DNA of 64,000 nt from Gymnothorax reevesii (GCA_029721435.1 CM056574.1:32878001-32942000), one strand, 5' to 3'; positions 44,002 to 54,210 are shown, counted from the stretch's first letter. The notes: a model not told the origin generated them from the letters alone. Made by a program: numbers and translations.

Positions 44002-44235
44002 TTGGATTTGTGACTGACTCGGCTAGTCACTCGCGTACCTAGGCTGGTAACCCACAGACCTATAGTGGCAATCCATGGGATTTGCGACTGACACAGCTAG
44101 TCACTCACGTACCTAGGCTGGTAACCCACAGACCTAGCGTGGCAATTCATTGGTTTGCGACTGACTTGGCTAATCAGTTACGGACCTAGGCTGGTAACCC
44201 ATAGACCTAGTGTGGCAATCCATTGGATTTGCAAC
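44002..44235. repeat. Minisatellite, 74-bp unit, about 3.1 copies
   Basis: Units start at 44002, 44076, 44150 and 44223 (partial). Each has TTGGATTTGCGACTGACT, ACCTAGGCTGGTAACCCA and AGACCTAGTGTGGCAATCCA with 5-15 percent divergence. Related CTGGTCACTGGCATTCCTC words precede it. Confidence 0.9.
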
Positions 44236-45308
44236 CTTTTTTATTGTTCCTAAATTAACGTGGAATCTCGTTGGCAGTTCAAGTCTACCGTCAGTTGTTC
44301 AATTCAAGAGAATGACTCGACAGAAGCAACGAAGAGATTCATGAGTGGCTTGTGTAATAAAAATATATTCGAGTGACTTTAAAAGAAAAATTAAAACCAA
44401 AACAAAAATTCGAGTCCATAATCCTTTAAGTAGTCAACCAATTATATTACCACGTCCAATTCTGCTTTAAGATTTGAATGATGAAGCAAGAGCAATCGCT
44501 GTAAGCTAGCTAGCTGGTGAAGCTAGGGAAAAAACCAAATCACCGCAATGAAGTATAAAAATGATGACAAACATTTCCCCTAGCGTCAGCAGGGTGGGGA
44601 GATGGATAGCGTTTTATCTGGAGTAATACAATACGCTATAGCACGCTTGGAAGGTAATGCTGCTTTAACTAGCTATGAAATAACATGTTTAAGGCTGAGC
44701 TGTCAGTTTGTTCTGTAGGTAAAAGAAGCAGCAAATCAATGGTGAAAGAGGTTGTGTGTGCGAGATGGCATTGAAATTGACAAATCGGCTGTAAGAGCTT
44801 CTCCAGTAGGCGTCATAGCTAGCTAGCTGTACCTAAGCGATTGCTTTCAGACTCACAAGCAAGCTAGCTAACATCTCTGAAATCTGCAAGCATACTTGGG
44901 TTGCAGTTGCACAACACTACCGCAAAGCCTCGGATAAGTTCATGCATATTACAGCTAGCTCAGTTAATAGAGTTGGGGCAAAAATCAAATCATATTGCTT
45001 TTATGTGATGATCATTTACAAATATCTTCCTTAGTTAATCTTCGCTAGCATGCTAGCTGCCGAGGTGGCTACATCAAAAGCGCAATGTAGCCTACAGCCC
45101 GATGGCTTGCAATACATGACAGCCTAGCCATCATGACATTATCAATAAGCCTCCGTGCTTACAAGCGCTACCTAGAAGCTGATTGGTTGGTATGCAAATG
45201 AGGGGAACATGGTTTCCGTTTGCGCCCCTAATGAGTGACGTCCTAGCGGAAGCCCCACCTTGATGAGACGCTGACAGATTGCATTTTAATTTTCATTGTG
45301 TCCCAAAA
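44236..45308. other. Non-coding stretch
   Basis: Several GCTAGCTAGCT words (44505, 44820, 44865, 45045) but no gene or bounded element. Confidence 0.4.
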
Positions 45309-45310
45309 AG

Positions 45311-47511
45311 TATGGAGGGTGATTTGTGCCATAATTAAATACAATACACACATTGAAATACAATGCACTTATTGAAATGCAATACACATCTTGAAAATAC
45401 AATACATGTGTAGCAATAAATACAATACAAAAATGCTTAAATACAATACACATCTTGAAAATACAATACATATCTTGAAAATACAATACATGTGTAACCG
45501 TAAATACAATACAAAAATGCTTTGTTTTTCAATGTGAGTCAGGAATATTTGTGCCAAAATTAAAACAATACAACTGCATTGTATTTTCGAGATGTGTATT
45601 GTATTTTAAAATGTGTATTGTATTCTCAATACGTGTATTGTATTTCAATGTGTGCATTGTATTTAATTTTGTCATGAATAATCCTGACCGACATTGAAAA
45701 ACAAATTATGTTCGTATTGTATTTATTGTTACTCATGTATTGTATTTTCGAGGCATGTATTGTATTTCGAGCTCTGTGTCAAAAGCCTCGCAATGAAATA
45801 CAATACACCTTGTATTGTATTTCAATATGCAGTATTGTATTTCGATATGCAGTTTTGGCACGATGTAGGCTGGTTCTTGGCTAGATACGCCCTGCGTGGC
45901 CAGGATTGGCCAGGCGCCCACGCTGGCCGGCGGATTTGTTTGGACCAACAAGCCTACAAATATAAATAATGGTTTCCGTAGAGATAGCGAGCTGAAATCG
46001 GTCTGTCGTCAGAGCACGTAGTCAGCGAACTGTCAGCAGTCGCTGACACATGAAGTGGACATGTTAGCTTCCTTTGTAACTGTACACAGTTACTGTCGTT
46101 CAATGAATAAAGGGTGATTACTTCACTACTTTAATTTTTACGGTCATTATCGCTGCAGCACCTATGTTAACCGCCCCACAGGACGATCTCGTGTCTTTGC
46201 ATGGACTTTGAATAATCTGTCGTGCGAAACATTCATTTTTCGTCCAGTGTGAAAGCAGCTTAACTCGATTCTGTAAAATGAGCGATTGTGACGATAGGAA
46301 TGTTTTAATGTCTCGTGTGTGTTGAAGAGCTTTGTTTTGTTGCCAATCGTAGTTTTAGCACAGAGTGCACAATGAGCAAAGACTGCTTTTAATTAGCTGG
46401 ACTGTATTCAGTTAACAGCCTACTGAAAATGATACTTAACGTTATGTGACATCGTACAGCGATGTGCGCCGTAAATTTATGTCTGAATAGAAGTTAATGA
46501 TCTACCTAATCAAAATCGGGTTTTTTTTCTTATTTCATTTAACGTTAACTTATTTCGAATATTTGAACGTCAGATAGCGAAGCAGTGCATCGCTGAGGTG
46601 TAAACTCTCACGCAACTTCGAACGAACAGTGATGAACCGTCGGACCATGGTCGGACATCCTACTTTTGTTTTATTGAAACACCTGACGGACACGGTCTGT
46701 CGAAGGACCGAGTTTTCACTCGACTGATGGTTTGACTCGGTCGGACAAGTAAAGTTTATTGAAACAGTCCCCTGGAGATAAATGAGTATCTAGGTTTCTG
46801 TTATACATAGCCAAATGCCAGTGCTCTTACGTTGCTATCGGTTGATAGCGGATGAATTTCCCACTTCGAACGGTCAAACTAACGTAGCCAAACTATCTGT
46901 GCGGTTTCAAGGTTTTAATTAACACCTGCCAGCCAATCAGACAAGTGTATTCACCCAGACCATCGTATACATCAGAGTACCAACCGGGCGTGACTTAGGC
47001 ACTCTATGGAAAGCCTCGTCCAATCATATTAATTGGTCGGAGCTCATTGACTAAAATTTACATAGTGCCAAAACCACACATGGAAATACAATGCACTCAT
47101 GGAAATACAATGCACTCATTGAAATACAATGCACACATTGAAATACAATACACAACTTGAAAAACAATACGGTTGTATTGTTTTAATTTTGGCACAAATA
47201 TTCCTGACCGACATTGAAAAACAAAGCATTTTTGTATTGTATTTATTGTTACATTTGTATTGTATTTTCAAGGTATGTATTGCATTTCGAGGCGTGATAT
47301 GCATTCATTTTGGCATGAATATTCCTGATAGACATTGAAAAAGAAATCATTTTAGTATTGTATTTATTGTTACACATGTATTGTATTTTTGAGGTGTGTA
47401 TTGTATTTCGAGGCATGTATTGTATTTTCGATATGTGTATTGTATGTCAATTAGTGCATTGTATTTCAATGTGTGTATTGTATTTAATTATGGCACAAAT
47501 CACCCTCCATA
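45311..47511. repeat. 2.2-kb inverted-repeat element built of ATACAAT/ATTGTAT motifs
   Basis: The outermost 60 bp at each end are exact inverse copies: TATGGAGGGTGATTTGTGCC followed by ATAATTAAATACAATACACA at left, the inverse at right (47452-47511). Inside, arms of about 550 and 450 bp hold dozens of AAATACAATAC / GTATTGTATTT words spaced 15-30 bp, in both orientations, with a recurring TTCCTGACCGACATTGAAAAACAAA segment. If TA is the target, the ends start TGGAGGG. The unique centre (45870-47050) has no recognisable ORF. I do not recognise the family; perfect ends suggest recent movement or gene conversion. Confidence 0.85.
46205..46262. repeat. End fragment of the GCGAAACAAATTTTTCGC family
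   Basis: CTGTCGTGCGAAACATTCATTTTTCGTCC then AGTGTGAAAGCAGCTTA is a diverged inverse end of the family seen at 79-1080. GGACACGGTCTGTCGA-like words follow near 46690, as inside that element. Confidence 0.5.
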
Positions 47512-47543
47512 CATATGTGTATGTGAAAATGAAAGTGATAATT

Positions 47544-47652
47544 CCCAGATAGCAAGCACCTCCGCTCCGGATCTGCCCCGGCTCTGAGCTGGATCAGCCG
47601 GAGTCGGCACAGAGCCGGGGCAGCACCGGAGCGGAGGTGCTAGCTATCTGGG
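47544..47652. repeat. Short foldback element, CCCAGATAGCAAGC family, copy 2
   Basis: It begins CCCAGATAGCAAGCACCTCC and ends GGAGGTGCTAGCTATCTGGG; 109 bp. The outer arms match copy 1 at 3334-3431 almost exactly, while the loop differs. Confidence 0.8.
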
Positions 47653-47912
47653 TTGGATTAATGCATTTTCAATTTAATATTGTTTCAAATAACTCATTCA
47701 TAAGTGAGTTGCAATAGTTGCAATGCAATAGTGGGATTACATTTTCATTTGAATATTGTCCACTTTGGGCTTCCATAGTTTTCAAACATTTGTTTGAATT
47801 AACAGTTTCCGAAAGCTCCGAACATTATCAGGTGTGGCCAATTTTCATCAACAACGCATATCGATTGCGACTCCGGACTTCGTAGGCTTTTCTTTACTCA
47901 GCGGTTAGAAGC

Positions 47913-48250
47913 AATGCATGTGTTTCGCGATCATTTAAATGAAATAAGATCATTTGAAACGTCTTATGCAATTCCATTGCCTCCAACCCTCCATGCACAA
48001 GGACTTGAATTCTGCGCGAGAATCTCTTACATACGCGTTGATTGAGTAATTGCTGACTATAGCAGAGGGACGTAAATATGCTCCTTAAGCTGCTTTCACA
48101 GTGAACCTGAAACGATTTTTTCGCACAACAGATTACATTCAAAATCAATGTGTATTCGCGTCTTTGCATTGACTTTGAATGTAGGCTTATCTGTTGTGTG
48201 AAAAATTTGTTTCGCATCCGGTGTGACAACAAATGCGTGAGAGTTGACAG
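47913..48250. repeat. Relative of the 36862 hAT-like element, broken by a foldback
   Basis: Shared with 36950-37290: AATGCATGTGTTTCRCGATC, TTCCATTGCYTCCAACCC, AAGGACTTGAATTC, GAGAATCTCTTACATACGCG, ATTGAGTAATTGCTGACT and, after the foldback, AAATGCGTGAGAGTTGACAG. The left end is missing. Confidence 0.65.
48085..48230. repeat. 146-bp foldback of the GCGAAACAAATTTTTCGC family
   Basis: The left arm reads TTAAGCTGCTTTCACAGTGA, GATTTTTTCGCACAACAGAT and ACATTCAAAATCAATG; the right arm is the inverse, with GTCTTTGCATTGACTTTGAA in the middle and CTGTTGTGTGAAAAATTTGT toward the end. There is almost no loop, so it is a near-continuous palindrome. Confidence 0.75.
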
Positions 48251-48440
48251 GTTTGCATACTGAATGAAACATGGCCACACCTGAAAATGTTGAGAGTTTT
48301 CAAAGATTTTGTAATGGTAATTTAAATGACTGATCGAAAACAGGACGAGGCGAATCATTCTTTTTCAGGGATTGTTTTATCCTCCCCTGTTGGCAGTTTA
48401 CGAGCCGCGACTGCAAAGAACAGAGGTAATCTTTGAGACT

Positions 48441-49203
48441 ACCCTGATAACATAGCAGACGTTGGCCCAATGTTGGCAATGGTTGGCAGCGTCAGAGTTA
48501 CTTGCAGACTACATCCATATCAGACTCCTCTTAATATTCAAATTTTAGTAATGACCATAAGCCTAGGTCATTTAAATGTGCCATCCACTATTTGATCTGC
48601 TCCAGCCACGTGGCTGAAGCTAAGCAGGTGAGAGCCTAGTTAGTACTTGGATGGGAGACCAATCCTAGTTGGCGGGCCAGAAGGTTGTTATCTTTCCCTC
48701 GGGTGGAATATACCAGAAGGAGATTCTGTTTTTCAGATGAGACGTTGAACTGAGAGCCTGACTTGCCGTGGTCATTAAAAATTCTATGATATTCTGCAAT
48801 GAGAGTTGGGGGTTCCCCGGTGTCATGGCTAAAAGTTCCAACCTGGCTCTTTCGACCTGACACTTAATCATACCCTGTTCTAATTAGCTGTGCAAATAGC
48901 CCTCTCCCTCCCCACCTCAGCCCCCAGGGCTCCCTTGAAAAAGAGATTTCAATCTCAACGGGATAATCCCTGGTTAAATAAAAAGTGTATGGGCTAAATT
49001 TAAAAGGAAATACGTTTTAAGCTTGTAATTGGATATAAGCCAACGTATTGCCAACCTTTACACATACGTTGGCAACACAATGTTGGCCCAACATGTCCCC
49101 AGCGGCCAAAATGACATTGGGCCATTGTTGGCGTGTGACGTAAGGCCAACGTCTATGACTACGTTGGGCCAACGTTGGACCAACTCCGGCATGTTATCTA
49201 GGT
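48441..49203. repeat. TIR element rich in CCAACGTTGG, hosting a 5S SINE
   Basis: Ends are imperfect inverse copies: ACCCTGATAACATAGCAGAC with GTTGGCCCAATGTTGGCA at left, and inverse of ACCTAGATAACATGCCGGAG with TTGGTCCAACGTTGGCCC at right. Between them lies a separate SINE (48595-48985). The CCAACGTTGG words repeat many times in the right part. No ORF. Confidence 0.65.
48595..48985 (+). mobile_element. 5S rRNA-derived SINE
   Basis: The head carries the 5S internal promoter: GCTAAGCAGG, then GCCTAGTTAGTACTTGGATG and GGAGACC. The body continues about 280 bp and ends GAAAAAGAGATTTCAATCTC, CCCTGGTTAAATAAAAAG, a LINE-type tail I know from fish 5S-derived SINEs. The diverged head and long tail show it is a SINE, not a 5S gene. 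Confidence 0.85.
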
Positions 49204-49560
49204 AAGTGCTGTTGGGTTAACAACACTCAATAAGTGTTTGGGACCTGAGGAAAATAATTGAAGAAGCTTTGTAGGTGGAATTCTTTCCCATTCTTGCTTG
49301 ATGCATGACTTCAGTCGCTCAACAGTCCGAGTCTCCGTTGTCATATTTTGCGCTTCATAATGCGCCAGACATTTTCAAAGGGAGACAGATCTGGACTGCA
49401 GGCAGGCCAGTCTACTGCTCTCTTTTACTATGGAGCCACACTGTTGTAACAAGTACAGAATGTGACTTGGCATTGTCTTGCTGAAATAAACAGGGATATC
49501 CCTGAAAAAATGGAATTATATTTGTGCCACAATCCTCAGCAACAATTGAAAATTTTGAAC
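49204..49560 (-). pseudogene. Tc1/mariner transposase C-terminal remnant
   Basis: On the minus strand: GYPCLFQQDNAKSHSVLVTT (second catalytic Asp), WLHSKRE, then LACLQSRSVSL in one frame or CSPDLSPFENVW-like text in another, followed by RTVERLKSCIKQEWERIPPT and KLLQL. The order DNAxxH, SPDLSPxE, W matches the end of a DDE transposase. Frameshifted, with the N-terminal half gone. Confidence 0.75.
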
Positions 49561-50379
49561 GAAGAAAAATACATTGCGCAACCATACAAATCTTGTTTTG
49601 AGAAAAAAAACATTTTGTGAGCAAACAAAACCTTCCGATTGAGCGAACAAAACTATTCAGTGCTCAACAAACATCTTTGCATGTTTGCTATGATCAATAT
49701 GAACGTGCAACGTTAACTCCCTTCCCTCAGTTTCACTCTATGCCCTCTCGCAAACTCATGCTCTGCACACTGGCAGACAGAAGCATGCTTGCTCAAAGCA
49801 TGTCTCTCCCTCTCTCAGTGTGCACTCAACCTCAGCTGCGCACTCGCTCAAGCTGTGCAGAGTGTTACAAATGTGCCACAATTCTGACTGGCTGCTTCAG
49901 TCTCCAATTATATGCATTATGCCCACCCACAAAAAAAGGGGGAAAGGTAATAACGAAATTCGCCTGCAATTGGATAATTGTGCTGCACTTGTTTGGGACG
50001 GGTTTAGGTTAAAGTTAAATCTCTATGAATCTTGAGACATCGACTGTCGTGTGACTCTTGACTCATATCCCTCTTTAGCAGCACTGGCTGCTGCTAACTA
50101 TAGTATTGGACGATGTCTTCTGAACATCAAAACCAAAATGTCACACCGCAGCCACGAGCACCACGTTTTATGGACCTTTATGAAATTTTGTTGGTTAGTC
50201 TGTACACCTTCGCCGAAGAAAAGCAGAAGATTACTGACATTAACGTTACTTCCATGATAGCTGGCAAACTTGACAGTCTTAAAAAATAATAGTTTTGGCA
50301 CCTTTCTCTGGCTGATTTATTTCAACATATAACGCCTGAAGAAGACACTTTGCCGATATGTCTGTCGCCATAAAAATTT
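49561..50379. other. Non-coding stretch
   Basis: The 131-codon frame at 49617-50012 has no recognisable domain and no splice support. Confidence 0.35.
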
Positions 50380-50756
50380 GCCTGGAAGTTCATTCACAAA
50401 TGAACCAACTGGAATAATGACCTCTACCGTGGTGAGTGCTTCGAACTACGGTATCGCTGGTGCCAGCGTCGGCTCAGCTCACCAGTATCACCTGGCGCTA
50501 ATGTCCCCGATGGCAGCAATGAAGGCCGGCATTGCACCGCTGGGTGCCCACTCCCTGGCTCCCGACTAATTGGCCTCTTCAGCCGTGCATCATCTGTTGT
50601 TACCTGATCTGTTTCGGCAATTTTCACGAACATTAGCGCCAGATGATACTGGTGAGCAGAGCCGACGCTGGCACCAGCGTTCCCGTAGTTCGAAGCACTG
50701 GTCGCATTAGAGATCATTTTTCCGGTTGGTTCTTTTGTGAATGAACTTCCAGGTTT
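50380..50756. repeat. Inverted repeat with about 125-bp arms and 125-bp loop
   Basis: Left arm (50380-50503) CCTGGAAGTTCATTCACAAA through GCGCTAATGT; right arm (50632-50756) is its inverse, ending TTTGTGAATGAACTTCCAGG. Each arm keeps an open frame that encodes the same peptide on opposite strands, including ASVGSAHQYHLALM. The peptide matches nothing I know; the open frames may be incidental to the duplication. Confidence 0.8.
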
Positions 50757-51094
50757 TTCCAAATGTATTCCAGGTAGGTTTAGATTAGGCTTTCAGGTCA
50801 TTTGTCTAAAGCAGTCCCCCAAATATCACTAAACAATTGCAACGGCTGTAATTTGACACCACAATATCTTTCGCTCTGTCTATACATCCACGCTCCAGTA
50901 AGCCAGCACAGCAACACCTACACCGGGAACGGCAGCAGCACGCTGGTTTTGTTAGCAACACCAAAATGGAATATTACCCCTAATTAATATCGTTCATCAC
51001 ACCTGCACTTGCCCTGCTATTTCAAGTAAAACTGATTGCTAACAGTGTTTAAGCATTAGAATGAGATGTCAATCACAACATAAAACACGTGTCT
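50757..51094. other. Non-coding spacer
   Basis: No recognisable feature. Confidence 0.4.
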
Positions 51095-51770
51095 TTGCTT
51101 TTAAAGGGGACCTAACATGCTGATCCTTCTTTTAATACATACTAATAATGTTATCATTTTGGTTGTCCACGCTCAACCTCTGAAAAGTTTCTAAACGTAA
51201 GACACAGGGATTTTACCGTAATCCAAGAACGTGATTTCATAAGCGTGATTTCTTCTCTGAACAGCTCCTCCTGCAATCTTCAGGAGATCTGGGCAAAACC
51301 TGACGTCAGGTTGTGCCGTCCAATTAGAGCCAACCACTGCGCTGGACCTGCCCACACTGGAAACTATTCTAGCAGGCACTAACAACGGCAGATCATTCTA
51401 TGTCTTAGTAACGTCTACACTTTTGGAAATATAAACGAAGAACCGCAGATCATTTGAGGTGCAATTTTGTCAGTATCTCTCCCAAAGCTCATTGTCCGTT
51501 TACTTTTGGATGTGAAGAAAAACAAATATTTCTCTTCCAAAAGACGATGCCACCAGAAATCAGTGGGTAGCCTTTTTTGTTTGCTGGCAGCAAACAGCCA
51601 CGGCCAAAGGGAACGTTAGCTGCTTGTGCTCAGCATTTCGCCAAAGACAGCTTTGTCAATAAAGGATCATTTGACACAGGATAAGCGTTTCAGCTGCTCT
51701 TCAAACCTGAAGCAGTTGCATCGATCAAGCGCATGGAAACACAAGCTGTAAGTTACCATATAACAGCAAA
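51095..51770 (+). pseudogene. THAP-like exon within a dispersed element
   Basis: From about 51600 one frame reads ACAQHFAKDSFVNKGSFDTG and, after TAA, LLFKPEAVASI, ending at a strong GTAAGT donor (51750). CxxHF, then F, then a hydrophobic stretch with AVxxI is the C-terminal half of a THAP zinc finger, the DNA-binding domain of P-element-type and Kolobok transposases. A frameshift near 51555 and the stop break it. The segment is preceded by AAAGGGGACCTAACATGC, wording typical of a teleost element end. The full C2CH set is not complete, so the call is tentative. Confidence 0.45.
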
Positions 51771-52726
51771 TAATGTAAGTGAAGCTAACGTGTTACGGGT
51801 GGCTAGCAGGACCGCTAGCGATAGTTAGCACAAACAACTGGCCTCATACGCAGGCTTTGTAAAATATCTGAAGATAAAGCCTGTATCGGTCGCGAATGTT
51901 CGTGACTCACAGTCACAGAAGCTGTAACTTGCTTTTACTGCATAATCCACCTGACGTGATAGCCAGTTGATTGTGGCTGTAGCACAGCGGCTAACGTAGC
52001 CAAGCCATTGTTGCTAATGTTTGTGTCCTAAATATGGAAGAGTGATATCAGGGGAGATTCTACAGAAGGTATGTGAGCATAAACCTCATTTGAAGCTAAC
52101 TTTTAATATTTGTTTGTAATTTGGATGCTTGGTACAACTGTTCACAGTAACAGAACTGGCTGTCTGCAAAACCAGTATTGCAAGAGTTTGTCTCTGTGGT
52201 TATGACCGCTCGGTTACCAGCTACTACATTATAGTTTGCATGCCGTGCTCATTAAAAATGCTCCTGGTTAAGTTATATGCAGTAATTGTGATCGGTATGC
52301 TTGTATTACTTTTGTACTTCGGTAAGCATCAATGTGGCAGTTTCATCATAACGTTGCCCGATTGTAGCCACTACAGTTAGTGATCGCTTCACTTATCCAT
52401 GACCGGGATCAGCCGAATACTTCATAAATGTCTGAGCAAGCTCTCTGGTGCTACCATGAAAGCAATGCGAAACACAGAAGCTCTACCAGTTTACAAATGA
52501 TTTGCTCTTCCTTGACATAATTTCATCCCCCTTTAGAAATTGTTGTGGTTAATAAAAAGCCGAAAAAGGCAGAGATTAATAGGTAATTCTTTCCTGTAGA
52601 AGTGATCAAGTCGCTAGCTCCACATAAGCAACTTGTCCGCGTTAACGGAACTTATGGTCACCAAAACCTGTATTATGTTCATAACATAACCGAACTCTCT
52701 CTAGCTGTCGCGTACAATCCATAAAG
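51771..52726. other. Non-coding stretch with a duplicated 100-bp block
   Basis: The block 52236-52334 (ATTAAAAATGCTCCTGGTTA, TGATCGGTATGCTTGT, GTAAGCATCAATGTG) recurs at 53085-53168, flanking the tandem array. Confidence 0.5.
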
Positions 52727-53066
52727 CTGCTTTTACATCAGACACAAAACAAATTTTTCGCAGGACAGATGAGCCTACATTCAAAGTCAATGCAAAGACG
52801 CGAATACATGTTATGGGCACGTCAAGCCGCTTTCACAACGGACGCGAAACGAATTTTTCGCGCGACAGATTAGCTACATTCAAAGTCAATGCAAAGACGC
52901 GAATATGGGCGTTCTGGGAGCGTTAAGCAGCTTTCACACCGGACAGGAAACAAATTTTTCATGCGACAGATTAGCTACATTCAAAGTCAATGCAAAGCCG
53001 GGAATACAGGCGTATAATGGGCGCAGACGCGAAACAAATTTTTCGCGCGACAGATTACATTCAAAG
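52727..53066. repeat. Tandem array of four units, about 100 bp, GCGAAACAAATTTTTCGC family
   Basis: Each unit has AAGCNGCTTTCACANCGGAC, GCGAAACAAATTTTTCGCGC, GACAGATTAGCTACATTC and AAAGTCAATGCAAAGACGCG; units start near 52727, 52828, 52925 and 53023 (the last lacks its start and is truncated). Divergence between units is about 5-15 percent. These are head-to-tail copies of an end that is inverted in other family members. Confidence 0.88.
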
Positions 53067-53193
53067 TTGTTAGTTCGTGTGCTCTGCTAATTAAAAATGC
53101 TCCTGGTTAACTTATATGCAGCAATTATGATCGGTATGCTTGTGTTACTTCAGTAAGCATCAATGTGCAACAGTGTGTGGGTCGTTCCACTAA

Positions 53194-53718
53194 GGTGATG
53201 CTGGAAGATTTGGTGTACATTCACTGGGAAAGCAGTGCTCATGTAACAGCTACATTGCACTGTGCAGGAATACCTTGATATCATGTTCCCAGTGGGCATC
53301 AAGAAACATTGATGATATCCTGGTCAAAGAAGATACTTTATATGAAAGCATAACATCATCTGTTGAGGAATCAGGATACCTGATGGCTACCGAGCTATCA
53401 AAGACCTACGGTGTATCTGGGCAGAAGTTCAGTGTCAACATAGAGAATAGCCACACAGGAATGATTGGAAAACCTGCCGCATCAGCAACTTTCTACAGTC
53501 TAAAAGATGCTTTGATAAAAGCATTCAAGGGAAAGATGTTTGGTCAATGTTTACTGACTCTGGACAGGTACACCATCAGTGTCTTCAAATTGCAAGTTGC
53601 TGGATGCTCTTTATATGCAGTGTTTGATTCCCATGCTCGCAACAGCGAAGGCCTGGTGGATGGCAATGGGACTGCCGTGGTCACAAAGTACAAAAAGCTA
53701 CAAGATGTGCATTCATGA
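53194..53718 (+). CDS. Papain-like/C76-type cysteine peptidase module, possible
   Basis: The frame is open from 53194 (after TAA) to TGA at 53716-53718, about 174 residues, without an ATG near the start, so it may be an exon or a 5'-truncated gene. Residues 6-27 read FGVHSLGKQC, then CNSYIALC; the Cys in GKQC (residue 15) would be the nucleophile. Next come NIDDILVKEDTLYES and YLMATELSKTYGV, then CLLTLDRYTISVF and YAVFDSHARNSEG (about 141-152) with GTAVV; Asp145 and His147 are candidate partners of the Cys. This Cys-...-FDSH layout fits tegument-type (C76) deubiquitinase-like folds that also occur in fish multicopy or transposon-borne genes. It follows the tandem array directly. Assignment is from motif memory only; a host gene fragment is possible. 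Confidence 0.5.
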   Translation, partial: GDAGRFGVHSLGKQCSCNSYIALCRNTLISCSQWASRNIDDILVKEDTLYESITSSVEESGYLMATELSKTYGVSGQKFSVNIENSHTGMIGKPAASATFYSLKDALIKAFKGKMFGQCLLTLDRYTISVFKLQVAGCSLYAVFDSHARNSEGLVDGNGTAVVTKYKKLQDVHS

Positions 53719-54149
53719 TAGGGCTGATAGGGGGCATGCATGAAGTATTAAATTGTAATTCTACTGAATCAGTGGAGTATGCAGGTGCATGTGACTTAAA
53801 AGTTCAGAAAGATGTGACGGGGGGTTCGCCGCAGCAACGGCTTTCTTGTTTTACTTTGCACAATCAGGAGTATTCTAGGGGAGTCGAAGACCAAAATTAG
53901 GGCTGTCGCGGTAATTAATCGCGATTAATTTCAGCGCAATAAAAGTAACTGCCACTATGAGGTAGACAGACTTTCTTGCTTATTACTTTTTCTATAACAC
54001 ATACCTAATGCGGTCATTTGAAATGTTTCCGGGAAGAAAACTGTGATTCGAAGTCCGCTGATTACCAGCGAGGTTGGACAGCCTCCATCGCCTTGGCATA
54101 ATTAGCTCACCTTAAATCAATTCTAGTGTACTTTGCCTAACTTGCAATC
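53719..54149. other. Non-coding stretch with a palindromic word
   Basis: AGGGCTGTCGCGGTAATTAA then TCGCGATTAATTTC near 53901-53935 looks like a DNA transposon end (TAATTAATCGCGATTAAT core). No gene. Confidence 0.4.
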
Positions 54150-54210
54150 AATGTGACAATAGTGGGATTAAGGTTGGTAGATGGTAAATAAAAAGACTTT
54201 CTTTTAAAGG
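54150..54210 (-). repeat. Inverted copy of the element's own coding segment
   Basis: AATGTGACAATAGTGGGATT through CTTTCTTTTAAAGG is the inverse of 54559-54619, which encodes FKRKSFFLPSTNLNPTIVTF in the correct orientation. They differ at about three positions. It abuts the remaining element at 54210/54211, with 348 bp between the arms. Confidence 0.9.

Noticed and set aside
45286..47587. Several YCIF/VLYF-rich frames
   Set aside because: They are translations of the ATACAAT/ATTGTAT repeat, not genes.
48601..48670. Possible 5S rRNA gene
   Set aside because: Only the internal promoter part matches 5S rRNA, with substitutions, and it continues into a SINE body and tail.
52727..53066. CRISPR-like array
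   Set aside because: Units are contiguous with no unique spacers, and the host is a eukaryote.
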